Positions 25,721-35,599 of a stretch of 64,000 nt of DNA are shown in pieces. How positions within the stretch are numbered: the stretch's first letter is position 1; each line of letters starts with the position of its first letter. The notes under the pieces are model-generated. The model searched no databases. It saw only the letters and a program-made list of their open reading frames with translations, and was not told where the DNA came from. Both the position numbers and the translations under genes were made by a program. The stretch is from Dyella sp. AtDHG13 (lineage in GTDB: Bacteria; Pseudomonadota; Gammaproteobacteria; Xanthomonadales; Rhodanobacteraceae): positions 1 to 64,000 of the forward strand of contig NZ_QICJ01000013.1 in assembly GCF_003201105.1 (NCBI RefSeq), in the 5' to 3' direction.

Positions 25721-28700
25721 GCGTCCGCTCCGTTGACCACGGCCGCCATCATCGGCTGGTACAGCGCGAGCCAGTGGTGGAAGCCGCCAGCATCCAGCGC
25801 GTCGAAGCGCGGCCACGCGCGGGCGAGATAGGCGTCCTCCCGCACTTCGCCCACGCCACCACCGAAGCCGCTGCCCTCATAGGCAAGCAGCGCCTGCTTG
25901 CGCGCCTTCTCCGGATCATCCACGTTCTGCAGCCAGGCAAAGGCGGTCTTGCGCGCGATGGGCAACGGCATGCGCATGCCTTCGCGCAGGGACGACAGCA
26001 TGGCGTTGAGGCACATCCGCGCGTCATCGGCGTCCAGCGGTTTCAGCAGCAGCGTGGCGTCGGTGCCGATGATGCGCGATTGCATGCGCAGGCCCAGCGC
26101 ATGCGCCACCACGTGGATCACCCACGCGTTGATCGCCTTGTCGTGGCGGATGTCGTTCTTCGGCATCAGCTTGCCGGCGGTCAGTTCCAGGCGCACATAG
26201 GGCGACTCGTCGCCGCGGCGCAGGTCGGTCAGCCAGTCTTCCAGGCGCACGCCGTGTGCTTCGTGCAGCACTTCGATCTTTTCGTCCACCAGCGGCCAGC
26301 GTTCGCAGGCACTGCGCCAGCGCGCGGCGAGGTCGCCGCTTTCGCGGGCCAGCGCGTCGCGCGCCATGTCGCCGAAGCCGCCGGGCGGCAACGCGCCTTG
26401 TTCGGCCAGTTGCCGGGTGGCGATGTCCACTGCGGCGCGCGGATCGTCGGCGGTGATCGCTGCACGCAGCACGCTGGCCGTGGCGACGTGTCGTTCGAGC
26501 GCGTTGAGGCCGAAGGGTTCCTCGTCCATGGCTTCCTCGTCCCAGTCGCTGAAATGCACCTTCAGGCGATGGTTGAAGAAGTGGCGCACCGGCCGCGCCA
26601 CGAAACCCTGCAACAAGCCGATGCTGATGGCGGCATCCGGTTCCCAGGGCGCGAGTGGGCCGTCGGCTGGCGCGTCGTCATGATCGCGCAGCGCCTGGCG
26701 CCATTCGCGGGCATAGGTGAACAGGCGCGTGTCGGCGTCCGCGTTGAAATAGCGCCGGCTGAAAGGCTGCAGGGGATGCACCGTGGTCATCGCGTCCAGC
26801 AGGTGTTCGCCGCTGTGCAGGTCGGCCGGATCGTCGTCCGCGCGATGCCAGCCGGCGGCCACGTAGTCGCGCAACTGGCCCACCAGCACGGAGGGCGGCA
26901 GCACGCTGTTGTCGCGCACGTTGCGTCCCACCCAGCTCACGTACAGCGCATCGCGCGCGGAGGCGAGCGCTTCCAGGAACAGGTAGCGGTCGTCTTCGCG
27001 GCGCGAGCGGTCGCCCGGGCGCGCGTGCCCTGGCTGCGCCATCAGGTCGAAGTCGGCGGGCGCCTGTCGACGCGGATAGTCGCCGTCGTTCATGCCGAGC
27101 AGGCACACCACGCGGAACGGAATGGCGCGCATCGGCATGAGCGTGCAGAAGCTCACCGCGCCGCCCATGAAGCGCTGCGACAGGCGGCTTTCGTCCATGG
27201 AGGACAGCCAGTGCTCGCGCACGATGTTGAGCGGCAGCGGCAGGGCGAAATCCGCTTCCGCGCAGGCGGCCTTCCAATCGTCCAGCGCATCGTTGAGGCG
27301 GGTGAGGCGATCGCTGTCAGCGGGATCGTCCGCGTCGAAGAAATCCAGCAGCAACTGCTGCAGGTGCCGATGCCACTGGTCCGGCGTGGCCGGTTCGCGC
27401 ATGCGTGCCCACCATTGCTCCAGCTGGTCGAGCAGCAGTACCAGCGGGCCGACGAGCGCGGCGTCCAGTCCACCCACTTCGCCAAAGGGCGCGATGCCGT
27501 GCCAGGTATCGCCGTCGCCCACGGCGTAGCCCAGCAGCATGCGGCGCAGGCCGAAGCGCCAGGTGTTCTGTTCGATGCCCGGCAGCTCCAGGCTCTGCTT
27601 CTGGTCGCGGTCGAGGCCCCAGCGAATGCCGGCGCCCTCGATCCAACGCCGCAGCGTGGGCAGGCCGTTGTCGTCGATGCCGAAGCGCGCGCGCAGCGCC
27701 GGCACGTCGAGCAGGTCCAGCAGATCGCTCACGGCGAAGCGCGATTCCGGCAGCGAGAGCAGATGCTCCAGCGCCACCATCAGCGGCACGGCGCCACGCG
27801 AAGGCTGGTCCGCCACGGAATAGGGCAGATGGCGCGGGTCGTCCGGCGGCAGGCGGCCGAACACGGCCTGCACGTGCGGCGCGTAGGTCTGGATGTCCGG
27901 CACCATCACGATCACGTCGCGCGGCGACAGCGGCTCGCCGCGTCGCGCGGCTTCCTCGAACATCGCCAGCAACTGGTCGTGCAGGATCTCCACCTCGCGT
28001 TGCGGACTGTGCGCGATGTGGAAGCGCAACGAATCATCGCTGTCGCGCCACGGCTTGCGCCGCGCGCTGTCGGTGGGCAGTGGTTCCAGGTCCAGGATGG
28101 CCTGTTGTATCTGGCGCAGCAGCGTGCTGCCGTCGGTATCCGCGAACAGGTCGATGCTGCGGTTCCACGCGGCGAATTGCTGGCGATAGCCTTCCGGCTT
28201 GTCGAAGGCGTCGAGCAGGCGGATGTAGTCGCGTCCCTGGCGGCCCCATGCCGCCAGCAACGGGTTGGCGTGCAGGTGCAGGTCTTCGTAGCGCGGCTCG
28301 GCGGGCAGGCCGGGCTTCGCGTTGTGGCGGCGCTGGCTGGCCTTGAGTAGTTCGCGATCTTCGATGATGTCGGCCCAGTAGTGCCGGCAGGGGTTGGCGA
28401 CCAGCAGCATCACCTGGCTGAAGCGCGCGAGCGCGGTCAGCGCTTCCAGCGTCTGCTGCGGCAGCGAGGAAATGCCGAACACCACGATGCGCCGAGGCAG
28501 CGCGGCCGGCCGCGTGCTCAGTGTTTCGATGCGTTCCAGAAAGGCCTGGTGCACGGCCGCGCGGTGGTTGTGGCGTTCCCCGCCCACGTCATCCAGCAGC
28601 AGCTGCCACAGGCGGGCCTGCCAGCGCTGGTCGGCGGGCAGGGCCGGGTGCTCGCCGCGCAGTTCGTTGCGCAACACATAGCGCCCTTGTTCCCAATCGG

Positions 28701-29205
28701 CGAGCCAGTCGGCGCGGTACACCTGGTATTGGTCGAACAGGTCGGCCACGCGCTCGGCCAGCTGGAAGCGCTTGCGCTCGTCCGGATCGTCGCGGAGAAA
28801 ATCGCGCAGCGGCGCGAAATCGGGTTCGTGCAGATGCGCGGGCAGCAGGCGCAGCAGGCGCCAGCTCAGGCGCGACTTGTCGAACGGCGAAGTGGTCGGC
28901 ACCGCCTCGCGGCCGAGCACGCTGCGATAGGCCGCCCACAGGAAGCGGCCGGGCAGCTGCACGTCGATGGCCGCGCTGATGCCCAGCCCGCCGCCCTCGC
29001 CGGTGGGGCGGGCCAGCGCCCATTTCAGCCACTGCGCGATGCCGTTGCTCTGCACCAGCATCAGCTCGTCTTCCAGCGGGCGCAGCGGTGCGCGGGCCAG
29101 CCAGGCGGTGAGCAGATCGCGCAGGTCTTCCATGCGGTTGCCGTGGATGACCATCAGGCCGGGCTGGATGGGACTTTCCAGCGGCAGGTCGAGGGTATGG
29201 CTCAT
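25717..29205 (-). CDS. recC: RecBCD subunit RecC
   Basis: A 1162-residue inactive helicase-like subunit that recognises Chi and channels the DNA. It starts with MSHTLDLPLE and GLMVIHGNRMEDL, and has the conserved VQSNGIAQWLKWALA near 52 and the RVVCLLGMNDGDYPRR segment near 700. Length is close to E. coli RecC (1122). It is first in the recCBD operon; no ptrA-like protease gene lies between recC and recB, unlike the enterobacterial arrangement. Confidence 0.95.
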   Translation of the reverse strand: MSHTLDLPLESPIQPGLMVIHGNRMEDLRDLLTAWLARAPLRPLEDELMLVQSNGIAQWLKWALARPTGEGGGLGISAAIDVQLPGRFLWAAYRSVLGREAVPTTSPFDKSRLSWRLLRLLPAHLHEPDFAPLRDFLRDDPDERKRFQLAERVADLFDQYQVYRADWLADWEQGRYVLRNELRGEHPALPADQRWQARLWQLLLDDVGGERHNHRAAVHQAFLERIETLSTRPAALPRRIVVFGISSLPQQTLEALTALARFSQVMLLVANPCRHYWADIIEDRELLKASQRRHNAKPGLPAEPRYEDLHLHANPLLAAWGRQGRDYIRLLDAFDKPEGYRQQFAAWNRSIDLFADTDGSTLLRQIQQAILDLEPLPTDSARRKPWRDSDDSLRFHIAHSPQREVEILHDQLLAMFEEAARRGEPLSPRDVIVMVPDIQTYAPHVQAVFGRLPPDDPRHLPYSVADQPSRGAVPLMVALEHLLSLPESRFAVSDLLDLLDVPALRARFGIDDNGLPTLRRWIEGAGIRWGLDRDQKQSLELPGIEQNTWRFGLRRMLLGYAVGDGDTWHGIAPFGEVGGLDAALVGPLVLLLDQLEQWWARMREPATPDQWHRHLQQLLLDFFDADDPADSDRLTRLNDALDDWKAACAEADFALPLPLNIVREHWLSSMDESRLSQRFMGGAVSFCTLMPMRAIPFRVVCLLGMNDGDYPRRQAPADFDLMAQPGHARPGDRSRREDDRYLFLEALASARDALYVSWVGRNVRDNSVLPPSVLVGQLRDYVAAGWHRADDDPADLHSGEHLLDAMTTVHPLQPFSRRYFNADADTRLFTYAREWRQALRDHDDAPADGPLAPWEPDAAISIGLLQGFVARPVRHFFNHRLKVHFSDWDEEAMDEEPFGLNALERHVATASVLRAAITADDPRAAVDIATRQLAEQGALPPGGFGDMARDALARESGDLAARWRSACERWPLVDEKIEVLHEAHGVRLEDWLTDLRRGDESPYVRLELTAGKLMPKNDIRHDKAINAWVIHVVAHALGLRMQSRIIGTDATLLLKPLDADDARMCLNAMLSSLREGMRMPLPIARKTAFAWLQNVDDPEKARKQALLAYEGSGFGGGVGEVREDAYLARAWPRFDALDAGGFHHWLALYQPMMAAVVNGADA

Positions 29206-29274
29206 GGCAGGCGGAGGGCGGTATCGCTCATGGGGGCATTCTCGCCGAGTGGGCGAGAGATGTCCCGCATGCTG

Positions 29275-29308
29275 CCGCGCCGCCGTCCCGCCGGTTGAGA
29301 CGGCGCGG
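29275..29308 (-). terminator. GC-rich stem-loop after the TonB receptor gene
   Basis: Left arm 29275-29287 and right arm 29299-29308 pair with a 3-nt bulge immediately beyond the stop at 29311. No T-run follows on the minus strand, so terminator function is uncertain. recC begins about 100 bp downstream on the same strand. Confidence 0.35.
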
Positions 29309-29310
29309 GC

Positions 29311-31758
29311 TCAGAAGGTGTAGCGCACCCGCCCGTACCAGTAGGCGCCATTGAGCCCGATGGGCGAGATCACGTCGTAGGGGAAGTTGCCCGCGTAGTT
29401 GATCTCGCTGTTGGAGCGCGTGGGGTACTGGTCGGTCAGGTTGTAGCCGCCCACGGCGAAGCTCAGTTGCGGCGTCGCCTTGTATTCGGCCTCGGCGTCC
29501 AGCTGCCAGCGCGCTGCATACCGCTGCGTGGGCACGTCGCCACCGCCGAAGTCGAACACGCGCACCACCGAGCCCTGGCGGGTGACGCGCCCCAGCAGGT
29601 TCCAGCGCGCGTTGCTCCAGTTGGCGGTGAACGAGCCGCGCTGGCGTGGCGCGGCGTCGGTGAGCGTGTTCTGCTCTTCCACGCCGAACAGCACGTTGCC
29701 GGCGCCGGTGGCGGCCAGCGCCGCGGGCGTGGGGATCACATGCAGGATGTCGGTGTGGTTGTGGCTGTAGGCCAGGGTCAGCAGCAGACCGCCGCCGGCC
29801 AGCGGCGTGCGGTAGTTGCCGACCAGTTCGGCGCCGCGCGTGCGCGTATTCACCGCGTTGGTGAAGAAGGCCACGCTCTGCACGCCGGGCACGCCGAAGT
29901 GCTGCAGGATGTAATCCTCCAGCCCCGGGCTGTCGATGGTTTCCGATAGCGTGACGCGATGGTCGATGTTGATCTGGTACGCATCGAGGCTGAAATCGAA
30001 GTGCTCGCCCACCTGGCCGGTGACGCCCAGGCTGGCGTTGCGCGATTTCTCCGGCTTCAGCGGTTCGGCGCCCAGGCCGCGCGCGATCGGGTTGTTCACC
30101 GAGAGGATGCGGCCGGTAACCAGCTTGCCGTCCGCGCCGTAGCCGGTGGTGGTGGCCTCGTAGCCGATCTGGCTCAGCGACGGCGCGCGGAAGTTGTTGG
30201 ACCAGGCGGCGCGCAGCGCGAAGCCCGGCGCGAATTCCCAGCGGCCGCTGAGCTTGCCGCTCCAGTTGCCGCCGAAGTCGCTGTAATGCTCATAGCGCGC
30301 GGCGGCATCCACGAACACGTGCTCGGTGAGGTCGCTGGACAGCTCCGCATAGGCTGCGCCCACGTCGCGCGACAGGTTGGCCGCATCCTGCGGCTGCAGG
30401 CCGCCAGCCGCCTGCGCGCCGACCGGTGCGTCGACGTACGGGCCGGCGATGTAGGAGGCCGGATCGCCCGGCCGCGTGCGGAAGTTTTCATGGCGGTATT
30501 CGGTGCCCAGCGCCAGCGTGACCGGGCGCGAGCCCACGCTGAAGTCGTGGCTGAAGTCGCCGTTGACGCTGCCCTGGTTGAAGGTATAGCTGCCGATATG
30601 GAACGAGGTGGGGCTGTCCGGTCCCAGCGAGGCGTTGAGCGAATCGCGCAGGTCGTAGTCGAAGGCATTGCTGCCCCAGTTCACGCTGCCGTCGTAATGC
30701 CAGTCGCCGAGCAGGCCGCGCACGCCGGCGGCGGTCTGCAGGTCGCGGTCGCTGCCGACGGACTTGGGCAGGTAGCCGTCCGGATAGATCGAGGTGATGT
30801 TGGCGCTGCTGTCCGGGTAGCGGAAATAGTTGTCGCCCACGCTGTGGCGTTGCGTGTACGTGCCGAACCAGTAGAACGTGGCATTGCCGCCCAGCGGTAC
30901 TTCGCTGTTGAGCCAGCCGTTGTAGCTCTCCGCCGAGGGATCGCCCGCCACGTAGTTGCGCCGTCCGCGCAGCGCCAGGTTGGCTGGCGTGGGATCGGCC
31001 AGCCAGTCCGGCACGGTGTCGATGCCGGCGCGGTTGGTGGAGCCATGGTTGTTCGCCTCGATGCCGAAGCGCAGGAAACCCGTGCCGGCGAGGCGCGTGC
31101 CCCACTTGGCCGCAGCGTAGCCGGTATCGCCATCGGTGATGTCGCGATCGGCGGGGCGGAAGTGCGTGTGGTAGGCGCCGCCGGTGGCGGTGACTTCGCC
31201 GCCCTGCGGCGCATCGTCGAGGATGATGTTGACCACGCCGGCGATCGCATCGGAGCCATACTGCGCACCCGCGCCGTCGCGCAGCACTTCCACGCGCTTG
31301 ATCGCGCTGATCGGGATGGCGTTGAAATCCACGGGCGTTGTACCACGGCCGATCTTGGTATCCGTGTTCACCAGCGCGGAGGTGTGGAAGCGCTTGCCGT
31401 TCACCAGCACCAGCACCTGATCGGGCGAGAGCCCGCGCAGTTGCGCCGCGCGCACGTGGTCCGAGCCGCCGGAGTTGGACTGGCGCGGAAAGTTGAACGA
31501 GGGCAGCAGCGTCGCCAGCGCCTGGCCGAGTTCGCCATTCACCGCGCCGGCGGCACGCAGATCGTCCTGCGTGAGCACGTCGACGGGCACGGGCGATTCC
31601 AGCGCCGTGCGCTGGCTGGCGCGCACGCCGGTCACCACGACCTGATCCAGCGTCCTGGCTTGCCCCTGGTCGGACTGGGCCTGCGCCACGGGCGCCAGCA
31701 GGGCGAAGATCAGGGCGGAAAGGCAGCGGCGGCGCGGCGCCGTGGTGTGGATAGGCAT
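29311..31758 (-). CDS. TonB-dependent outer-membrane receptor
   Basis: An 815-residue receptor with a signal peptide of about 25 residues (LIFALLAPVAQAQ). The plug domain begins at TLDQVVVTGVRASQRTALESPVPVDVLT and contains VLVLVNGKRFHTSALVN and VEVLRDGAGAQYGSDAIAGVVNII. A 22-strand barrel ends with a terminal Phe (YGRVRYTF) for BAM recognition. The ATG at 31758 follows AAGGAAA. Plug and barrel are typical of Xanthomonad receptors for siderophores, vitamins or glycans. It is solitary, with no Fur box or sigma/anti-sigma pair visible, so the ligand is unknown. Confidence 0.92.
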   Translation of the reverse strand: MPIHTTAPRRRCLSALIFALLAPVAQAQSDQGQARTLDQVVVTGVRASQRTALESPVPVDVLTQDDLRAAGAVNGELGQALATLLPSFNFPRQSNSGGSDHVRAAQLRGLSPDQVLVLVNGKRFHTSALVNTDTKIGRGTTPVDFNAIPISAIKRVEVLRDGAGAQYGSDAIAGVVNIILDDAPQGGEVTATGGAYHTHFRPADRDITDGDTGYAAAKWGTRLAGTGFLRFGIEANNHGSTNRAGIDTVPDWLADPTPANLALRGRRNYVAGDPSAESYNGWLNSEVPLGGNATFYWFGTYTQRHSVGDNYFRYPDSSANITSIYPDGYLPKSVGSDRDLQTAAGVRGLLGDWHYDGSVNWGSNAFDYDLRDSLNASLGPDSPTSFHIGSYTFNQGSVNGDFSHDFSVGSRPVTLALGTEYRHENFRTRPGDPASYIAGPYVDAPVGAQAAGGLQPQDAANLSRDVGAAYAELSSDLTEHVFVDAAARYEHYSDFGGNWSGKLSGRWEFAPGFALRAAWSNNFRAPSLSQIGYEATTTGYGADGKLVTGRILSVNNPIARGLGAEPLKPEKSRNASLGVTGQVGEHFDFSLDAYQINIDHRVTLSETIDSPGLEDYILQHFGVPGVQSVAFFTNAVNTRTRGAELVGNYRTPLAGGGLLLTLAYSHNHTDILHVIPTPAALAATGAGNVLFGVEEQNTLTDAAPRQRGSFTANWSNARWNLLGRVTRQGSVVRVFDFGGGDVPTQRYAARWQLDAEAEYKATPQLSFAVGGYNLTDQYPTRSNSEINYAGNFPYDVISPIGLNGAYWYGRVRYTF

Positions 31759-32086
31759 GGAGTTTCCTTGAGGCGCAACAGGCCATGACGCCCGTGGATC
31801 GGGCATCGGCAGATGGAAGAAGAGGGAAGGCGCCGCTCCGGGCGCCAGAGCGTCAGCCCGGACAACATCGCCGCATGGCGGGGCCATGCGGCGTCAAGCG
31901 ATGTGCAGGCGTATCGACGTTCATGTCAGGCTGACCTGTGTCCCCGGTAAAACTGGCAGTGGGCCCGTATGGCTACGTGACCGTAGTTATTTGTTGCATT
32001 GCGCAAGTTCTGTTGTCAATACTTTGCGAAGAACATCCGCGGGTATCTATCCGTCTGGATGTCCATACGAACATAAGGACATAACC
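31759..32086. other. Divergent intergenic region between the TonB receptor and the DUF3574 lipoprotein
   Basis: A 328-bp gap with no convincing gene that must hold both promoters. A weak symmetric pair ATGTCC (about 32059) and GGACAT (about 32077) flanks the ribosome-binding region of the lipoprotein gene. Nothing else stands out. Confidence 0.4.
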
Positions 32087-32536
32087 ATGCGTCATTTGCT
32101 TTTCGCTTCCGCGCTTCTGTCAGCAGCCTTGCTGTCGGCCTGCGCGACCACTGCGCCGACCACCAGCGCCACCTTGCACGGCGATGCGGCGCATCCCGCA
32201 CAGACGCAGGGCTGGGTGGAAACACGGCTCTATTTCGGCCTGGGGCTGGTGGGCGACGAAGCACACGGCGTAAGCGAGCAGGGCTGGCGCGACTTCCTGG
32301 ATGCCGAGGTCACGCCGCGCTTTCCGGATGGCCTGAGCGTGCTCGACGTGTATGGCCAATGGCAGGGCAAGGGACAGGCCACGCCCGAGCGGCTGCGTTC
32401 CAAGATGCTGGTGGTCGATTACCCCGACACCGCGGCCAATCGCGATAAAGTGGAAGCCATTCGCGCGGCATGGAAGCGGCGCACGGGCGATCAGTCCGTG
32501 CTGCGCGTGACCCAACCCGCCGAGGTGTCGTTCTGA
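32087..32536 (+). CDS. DUF3574 lipoprotein
   Basis: A 149-residue protein with a lipoprotein signal (lipobox LLSAC, Cys about 19). The following globular part has the DUF3574 pattern WVETRLYFGLGLVGDEAHGVSEQGWRDFLDAEVTPRFPDGLSV, with later segments GQWQGKG and SKMLVVDYPD. AAGGAC precedes the ATG. The permease gene begins 1 nt after its stop, so the two form an operon. Function is unknown; the coupling suggests a role at the envelope near the transporter. Confidence 0.85.
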   Translation: MRHLLFASALLSAALLSACATTAPTTSATLHGDAAHPAQTQGWVETRLYFGLGLVGDEAHGVSEQGWRDFLDAEVTPRFPDGLSVLDVYGQWQGKGQATPERLRSKMLVVDYPDTAANRDKVEAIRAAWKRRTGDQSVLRVTQPAEVSF

Positions 32537-32537
32537 G

Positions 32538-34130
32538 ATGAGCACGACGGTACGTGAGCGCTGGATCTCGCCGGGCGACCTCAACGGGTTCCTCGGGCTG
32601 GTGGTGGATAACCTGTCGGTGCTGGCGTTTCTCGCCACGGCCTTGATCGGCATCTTCGGTTTTCCCGCCGACATCGTGTTCCTGCGCATGGTGCCCGGCA
32701 CCACCTTTGGCGTGCTGCTGGGCAACCTGGCCTATACGGCGATGGCGCGGCGGCTCGCGCAGCGCAGCGGGCGCACGGATGTCACCGCGATGCCGCTGGG
32801 CCTGGACGCGCCCACCAGCATCGGCATGGCCTTCCTGGTGCTTGGCCCCGCCTTCCTGCATTTCAAGCAGACGGGCCTGGACGCGCAGGCGGCGGGGCTC
32901 GCCACCTGGCGGCTGGGCATGGCGTCGCTGGTGATCATGGGCGTGCTGAAGTTCGTGCTGTCCTTCTTCGGCGGCATGGTGCAGCGGCACGTGCCACGCG
33001 CCGGCCTGCTGGGCTCCATCGCCGGCATTGCGCTGGTGCTGATGGGCTTCTTTCCGCTGGTGGAGATCCTCAAGCATCCGCTGGTGGGCTTTGCGGGACT
33101 GGGCGTGGTGCTCTACGCGCTGGTGGCGCGCGCACGCATGCCGTGGAACCTGCCCGGCGTGCTGGTCGCCTTCGTGGTGGGCGCGTTGCTTTATTACGTG
33201 CTGGGCTCGCTGGGTTGGCTCGGCAGCGGCTATGAGCCGCCCAAGCCGTGGACGTGGCGCTTCGCGTTGCCGCTGCCGACGCTGGAGTGGATGGGCGGCA
33301 TGGCGTCGGCCGTGCCGTATCTGCCGCTGATCCTGCCGTTCGGCCTGCTGATGGTGGTGGGCGGCATCAACGTGACGGAAAGCGCGCGCGCGGCCGGCGA
33401 CGAATACCGCACGCGCGACATCCTGCTGGTGGAAGCGCTGGCCACGCTGGTGGCGGGTTTCTGCGGCGGCGTGGCGCAGACCACGCCGTACATCGGCCAG
33501 CCTTCGTACAAGGCGATGGGCGCGGGCACGGGCTACACCTTGCTCACCGGCCTGTTCGTGGGCCTGGGCGGCGTGTTCGGCTATCTGTCCAACCTGGTGG
33601 AGCTGATTCCGCTGTCGGTGCTGGCGCCCATCCTGGTGTTCGTCGCCATCGGCATCACCGTGCAGGCGTTCGAGGCGACGCCCATGCGCTATGCACCGGC
33701 GGTGGTGTTCAGCTTCTTTCCAGCCATTGCGCGCATGGTGGCGATCAAGCTGTCCGACCCCACCTATGTCGCGCCCGAGCATGTAGTCGCCTTGCTGGGC
33801 GATCGCGCGCACGGGTTTTCGGAGCTGGCCATCATCAACGCGCTGGGCAACGGCTTCATCATCACCTCGATGGTGTGGGCGAGCTTCGTGGTGGCGATGA
33901 TCGACGGCAAGGCCTTGCGCGCGGCTCTGATCCTGCTGCTGGGCGCGGCGCTCAGCCTGTTCGGGGTGATCCACTCGGTGCAGTTGAGCGGCGGCATCTA
34001 TCTGCCGTGGCAACTCGATGAAGCCCAGCGCGCGCTTGCCTGGCAGTTCGCCGCCGCCTATGCGGTGCTGGCCGTGGTGCTGGTGGCACTTTCGCTGAGC
34101 GCTTCGTCACGGCGCACGGACGCGGCGTAG
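32538..34130 (+). CDS. NCS2/AzgA-like purine-type permease
   Basis: A 530-residue membrane protein with 12-14 hydrophobic helices. The segment GGVAQTTPYIGQPSYKAMGAGTGYT near 314 and the following LVELIPLSVLAPILVFVAIG match the nucleobase-ascorbate/AzgA transporter core. Family members import xanthine, hypoxanthine, adenine or uracil with protons. It directly follows the DUF3574 gene. Substrate is not assignable and the subfamily is divergent, so the class is an inference from the transporter core. Confidence 0.75.
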   Translation: MSTTVRERWISPGDLNGFLGLVVDNLSVLAFLATALIGIFGFPADIVFLRMVPGTTFGVLLGNLAYTAMARRLAQRSGRTDVTAMPLGLDAPTSIGMAFLVLGPAFLHFKQTGLDAQAAGLATWRLGMASLVIMGVLKFVLSFFGGMVQRHVPRAGLLGSIAGIALVLMGFFPLVEILKHPLVGFAGLGVVLYALVARARMPWNLPGVLVAFVVGALLYYVLGSLGWLGSGYEPPKPWTWRFALPLPTLEWMGGMASAVPYLPLILPFGLLMVVGGINVTESARAAGDEYRTRDILLVEALATLVAGFCGGVAQTTPYIGQPSYKAMGAGTGYTLLTGLFVGLGGVFGYLSNLVELIPLSVLAPILVFVAIGITVQAFEATPMRYAPAVVFSFFPAIARMVAIKLSDPTYVAPEHVVALLGDRAHGFSELAIINALGNGFIITSMVWASFVVAMIDGKALRAALILLLGAALSLFGVIHSVQLSGGIYLPWQLDEAQRALAWQFAAAYAVLAVVLVALSLSASSRRTDAA

Positions 34131-34152
34131 CGCATGCCGTGATTTTGCGATT

Positions 34153-34180
34153 GGCCGCAAGGAAGCGTTCCCTTGCGGCC
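34153..34180 (+). terminator. Stem-loop downstream of the permease gene
   Basis: GGCCGCAAGG (34153-34162) pairs perfectly with CCTTGCGGCC (34171-34180) around an 8-nt loop, 22 nt after the permease stop. The U-tract is poor. Confidence 0.6.
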
Positions 34181-34365
34181 GACACAATCCGCGCGCCTCG
34201 TCGTGTTGATGCGCGGGTGTGTGCCTAGGAACACAGGCCCGACATCACGCGACGGGGCGCCGCCGTGGCTGTGCGCGCATCGCAAGAACGTGCTGCGCAT
34301 CGCCGTCATCCGCCAGCCGTGCTTCGACGTTAGGATGTGCCACTCGTCGACACACGGAGAACGGC

Positions 34366-35121
34366 ATGGCCACGCAAGGACGGCAACGCGGGTTGATCGC
34401 ATGGACATTGGCCTTGCTCATGGCCGCCACCGTGCCGCAAGCGATCGCGCAGACAACGGACAGCACGGCAGAAAACGACACGCCGCCGACCGATGCCGAT
34501 CTTGCCGGCACGCGCTGCGTGGCCGGCGAAGAGAAGATCCTGCCGGGCGATTACTTCTATTGCCTCGGCACGCAGACCTACGGGCTGGGCCGGTATGCCA
34601 CTTCGCAGCGCTTCTTCAAGACCGCGGCCAGCTGGGCGAGCAAGCCGGCGCAGTACGTGCTCGGCGTGATGGCGCTCAACGGCGATCACCAGCCGGTGAA
34701 TCACGCGCTGGGCCTGGCGTGGCTGGCGCTGGCGTCGGAGCGCGCGAACTCGTCGTTCCGGCAGGCTTACGACACGGCGATGAAGAACGCCACCGATGCC
34801 GAGCGGCACGCAGCCGAGCAGTTGCTGGTGGAGATGCGCCCGATCTATGGCGATGCCACCGCCGCGCCGCGTGCGGAACGCCGCTATGCGGACGGCATGG
34901 CCGAACTGAACCGCCTCAGCAATCGCGGCGCCAAGTACTGCATGGCGGGCATGACCGATCCCTCGCGGCCGGTGGCCGACCCCACCGGTTGCCCGCCGGT
35001 GCAGACCGTTATCAAGGCCTTGGACCAGGCGGCCGTCAATGTGTTCGATGGCTGGTCCGGCCATGTGCAGGTGGGGCCGCTGGAGCAGGTGCCCGCGCCG
35101 GACGCGGCGGAGAAGAAGTGA
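34366..35121 (+). CDS. Secreted Sel1/TPR-like hypothetical protein
   Basis: A 251-residue protein with an N-terminal signal peptide (LALLMAATVPQAIAQ). A helical segment with Sel1-like spacing follows (YCLGTQTYGLGRYATSQRFFKTAASWASKPAQYVLGVMALNG), then more helices. Two Cys near the start and two near the end of the domain could pair. The ATG at 34366 follows GGAGAACGGC; the longer frame is unsupported. I do not recognise a named family. It probably acts in the periplasm. Confidence 0.65.
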   Translation: MATQGRQRGLIAWTLALLMAATVPQAIAQTTDSTAENDTPPTDADLAGTRCVAGEEKILPGDYFYCLGTQTYGLGRYATSQRFFKTAASWASKPAQYVLGVMALNGDHQPVNHALGLAWLALASERANSSFRQAYDTAMKNATDAERHAAEQLLVEMRPIYGDATAAPRAERRYADGMAELNRLSNRGAKYCMAGMTDPSRPVADPTGCPPVQTVIKALDQAAVNVFDGWSGHVQVGPLEQVPAPDAAEKK

Positions 35122-35149
35122 GCACGCTGTGCCGCGTGCAGCGCGACGA

Positions 35150-35599
35150 TCAGTTGCGCAGGTCCATCACCCTCGCATGGGTAAGGCTGGTGATGTCGGC
35201 CAGGTTCATCGAGCGCTCCGCGCGCTCGAGCGCATTGCACGCCGACTCCGCCGCATAGCGCATCAGATACGCGAGGTGTGCGCGGTACTGCGAGCCGATG
35301 CCGTGCGCGCGGATCATGCCGGCGGCTTCGGCCAGGCATTCCAGATCGCTGTAGGCACGGTCCAGGTCGGTGCTGCTGGAGCACTGCACGAAGGCATGGG
35401 CGCCATCGGGATCGCGCGAGCGCAGGCTCACCACATCCTCCACCAGGCGCGCGGCCTGGCGCGCCGCGAACATCAGCACGTCGGCGGCCGCGTGCGACAG
35501 CTCGCTATCGGAGACGGCGCGGTCCGTCAGCTCCACAAGGCTGCGCGTGACAACAAGCAGTTGGGCCACGGGGCGACCCGCGGCATCGCTATGAGTCAT
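35150..35599 (-). CDS. Hypothetical helical protein
   Basis: A 149-residue protein with no signal peptide or membrane segment. It is predicted almost entirely alpha-helical, with alanine-rich helices such as AADVLMFAARQAARLVEDVV and MRYAAESACNALERAERSMN. It resembles small helical-bundle proteins in overall shape, but I do not recognise the family. GGGGAG lies upstream of the ATG at 35599. It is divergent from the AIM24 gene and convergent with the Sel1-like gene. Confidence 0.55.
   Translation of the reverse strand: MTHSDAAGRPVAQLLVVTRSLVELTDRAVSDSELSHAAADVLMFAARQAARLVEDVVSLRSRDPDGAHAFVQCSSSTDLDRAYSDLECLAEAAGMIRAHGIGSQYRAHLAYLMRYAAESACNALERAERSMNLADITSLTHARVMDLRN

Noticed and set aside
22043-28350. 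Very long plus-strand open frames, up to 858 codons
   Set aside because: They are antisense to recB and recC, whose translations carry full helicase and nuclease motifs; the opposite frames have no recognisable domains.
29959-31788. A 609-codon plus-strand frame
   Set aside because: Antisense shadow of the TonB-dependent receptor.
32310-34013. A 567-codon minus-strand frame
   Set aside because: Antisense to the permease; it is His/Gln/Arg-rich with no domain, and the permease has a convincing membrane topology.
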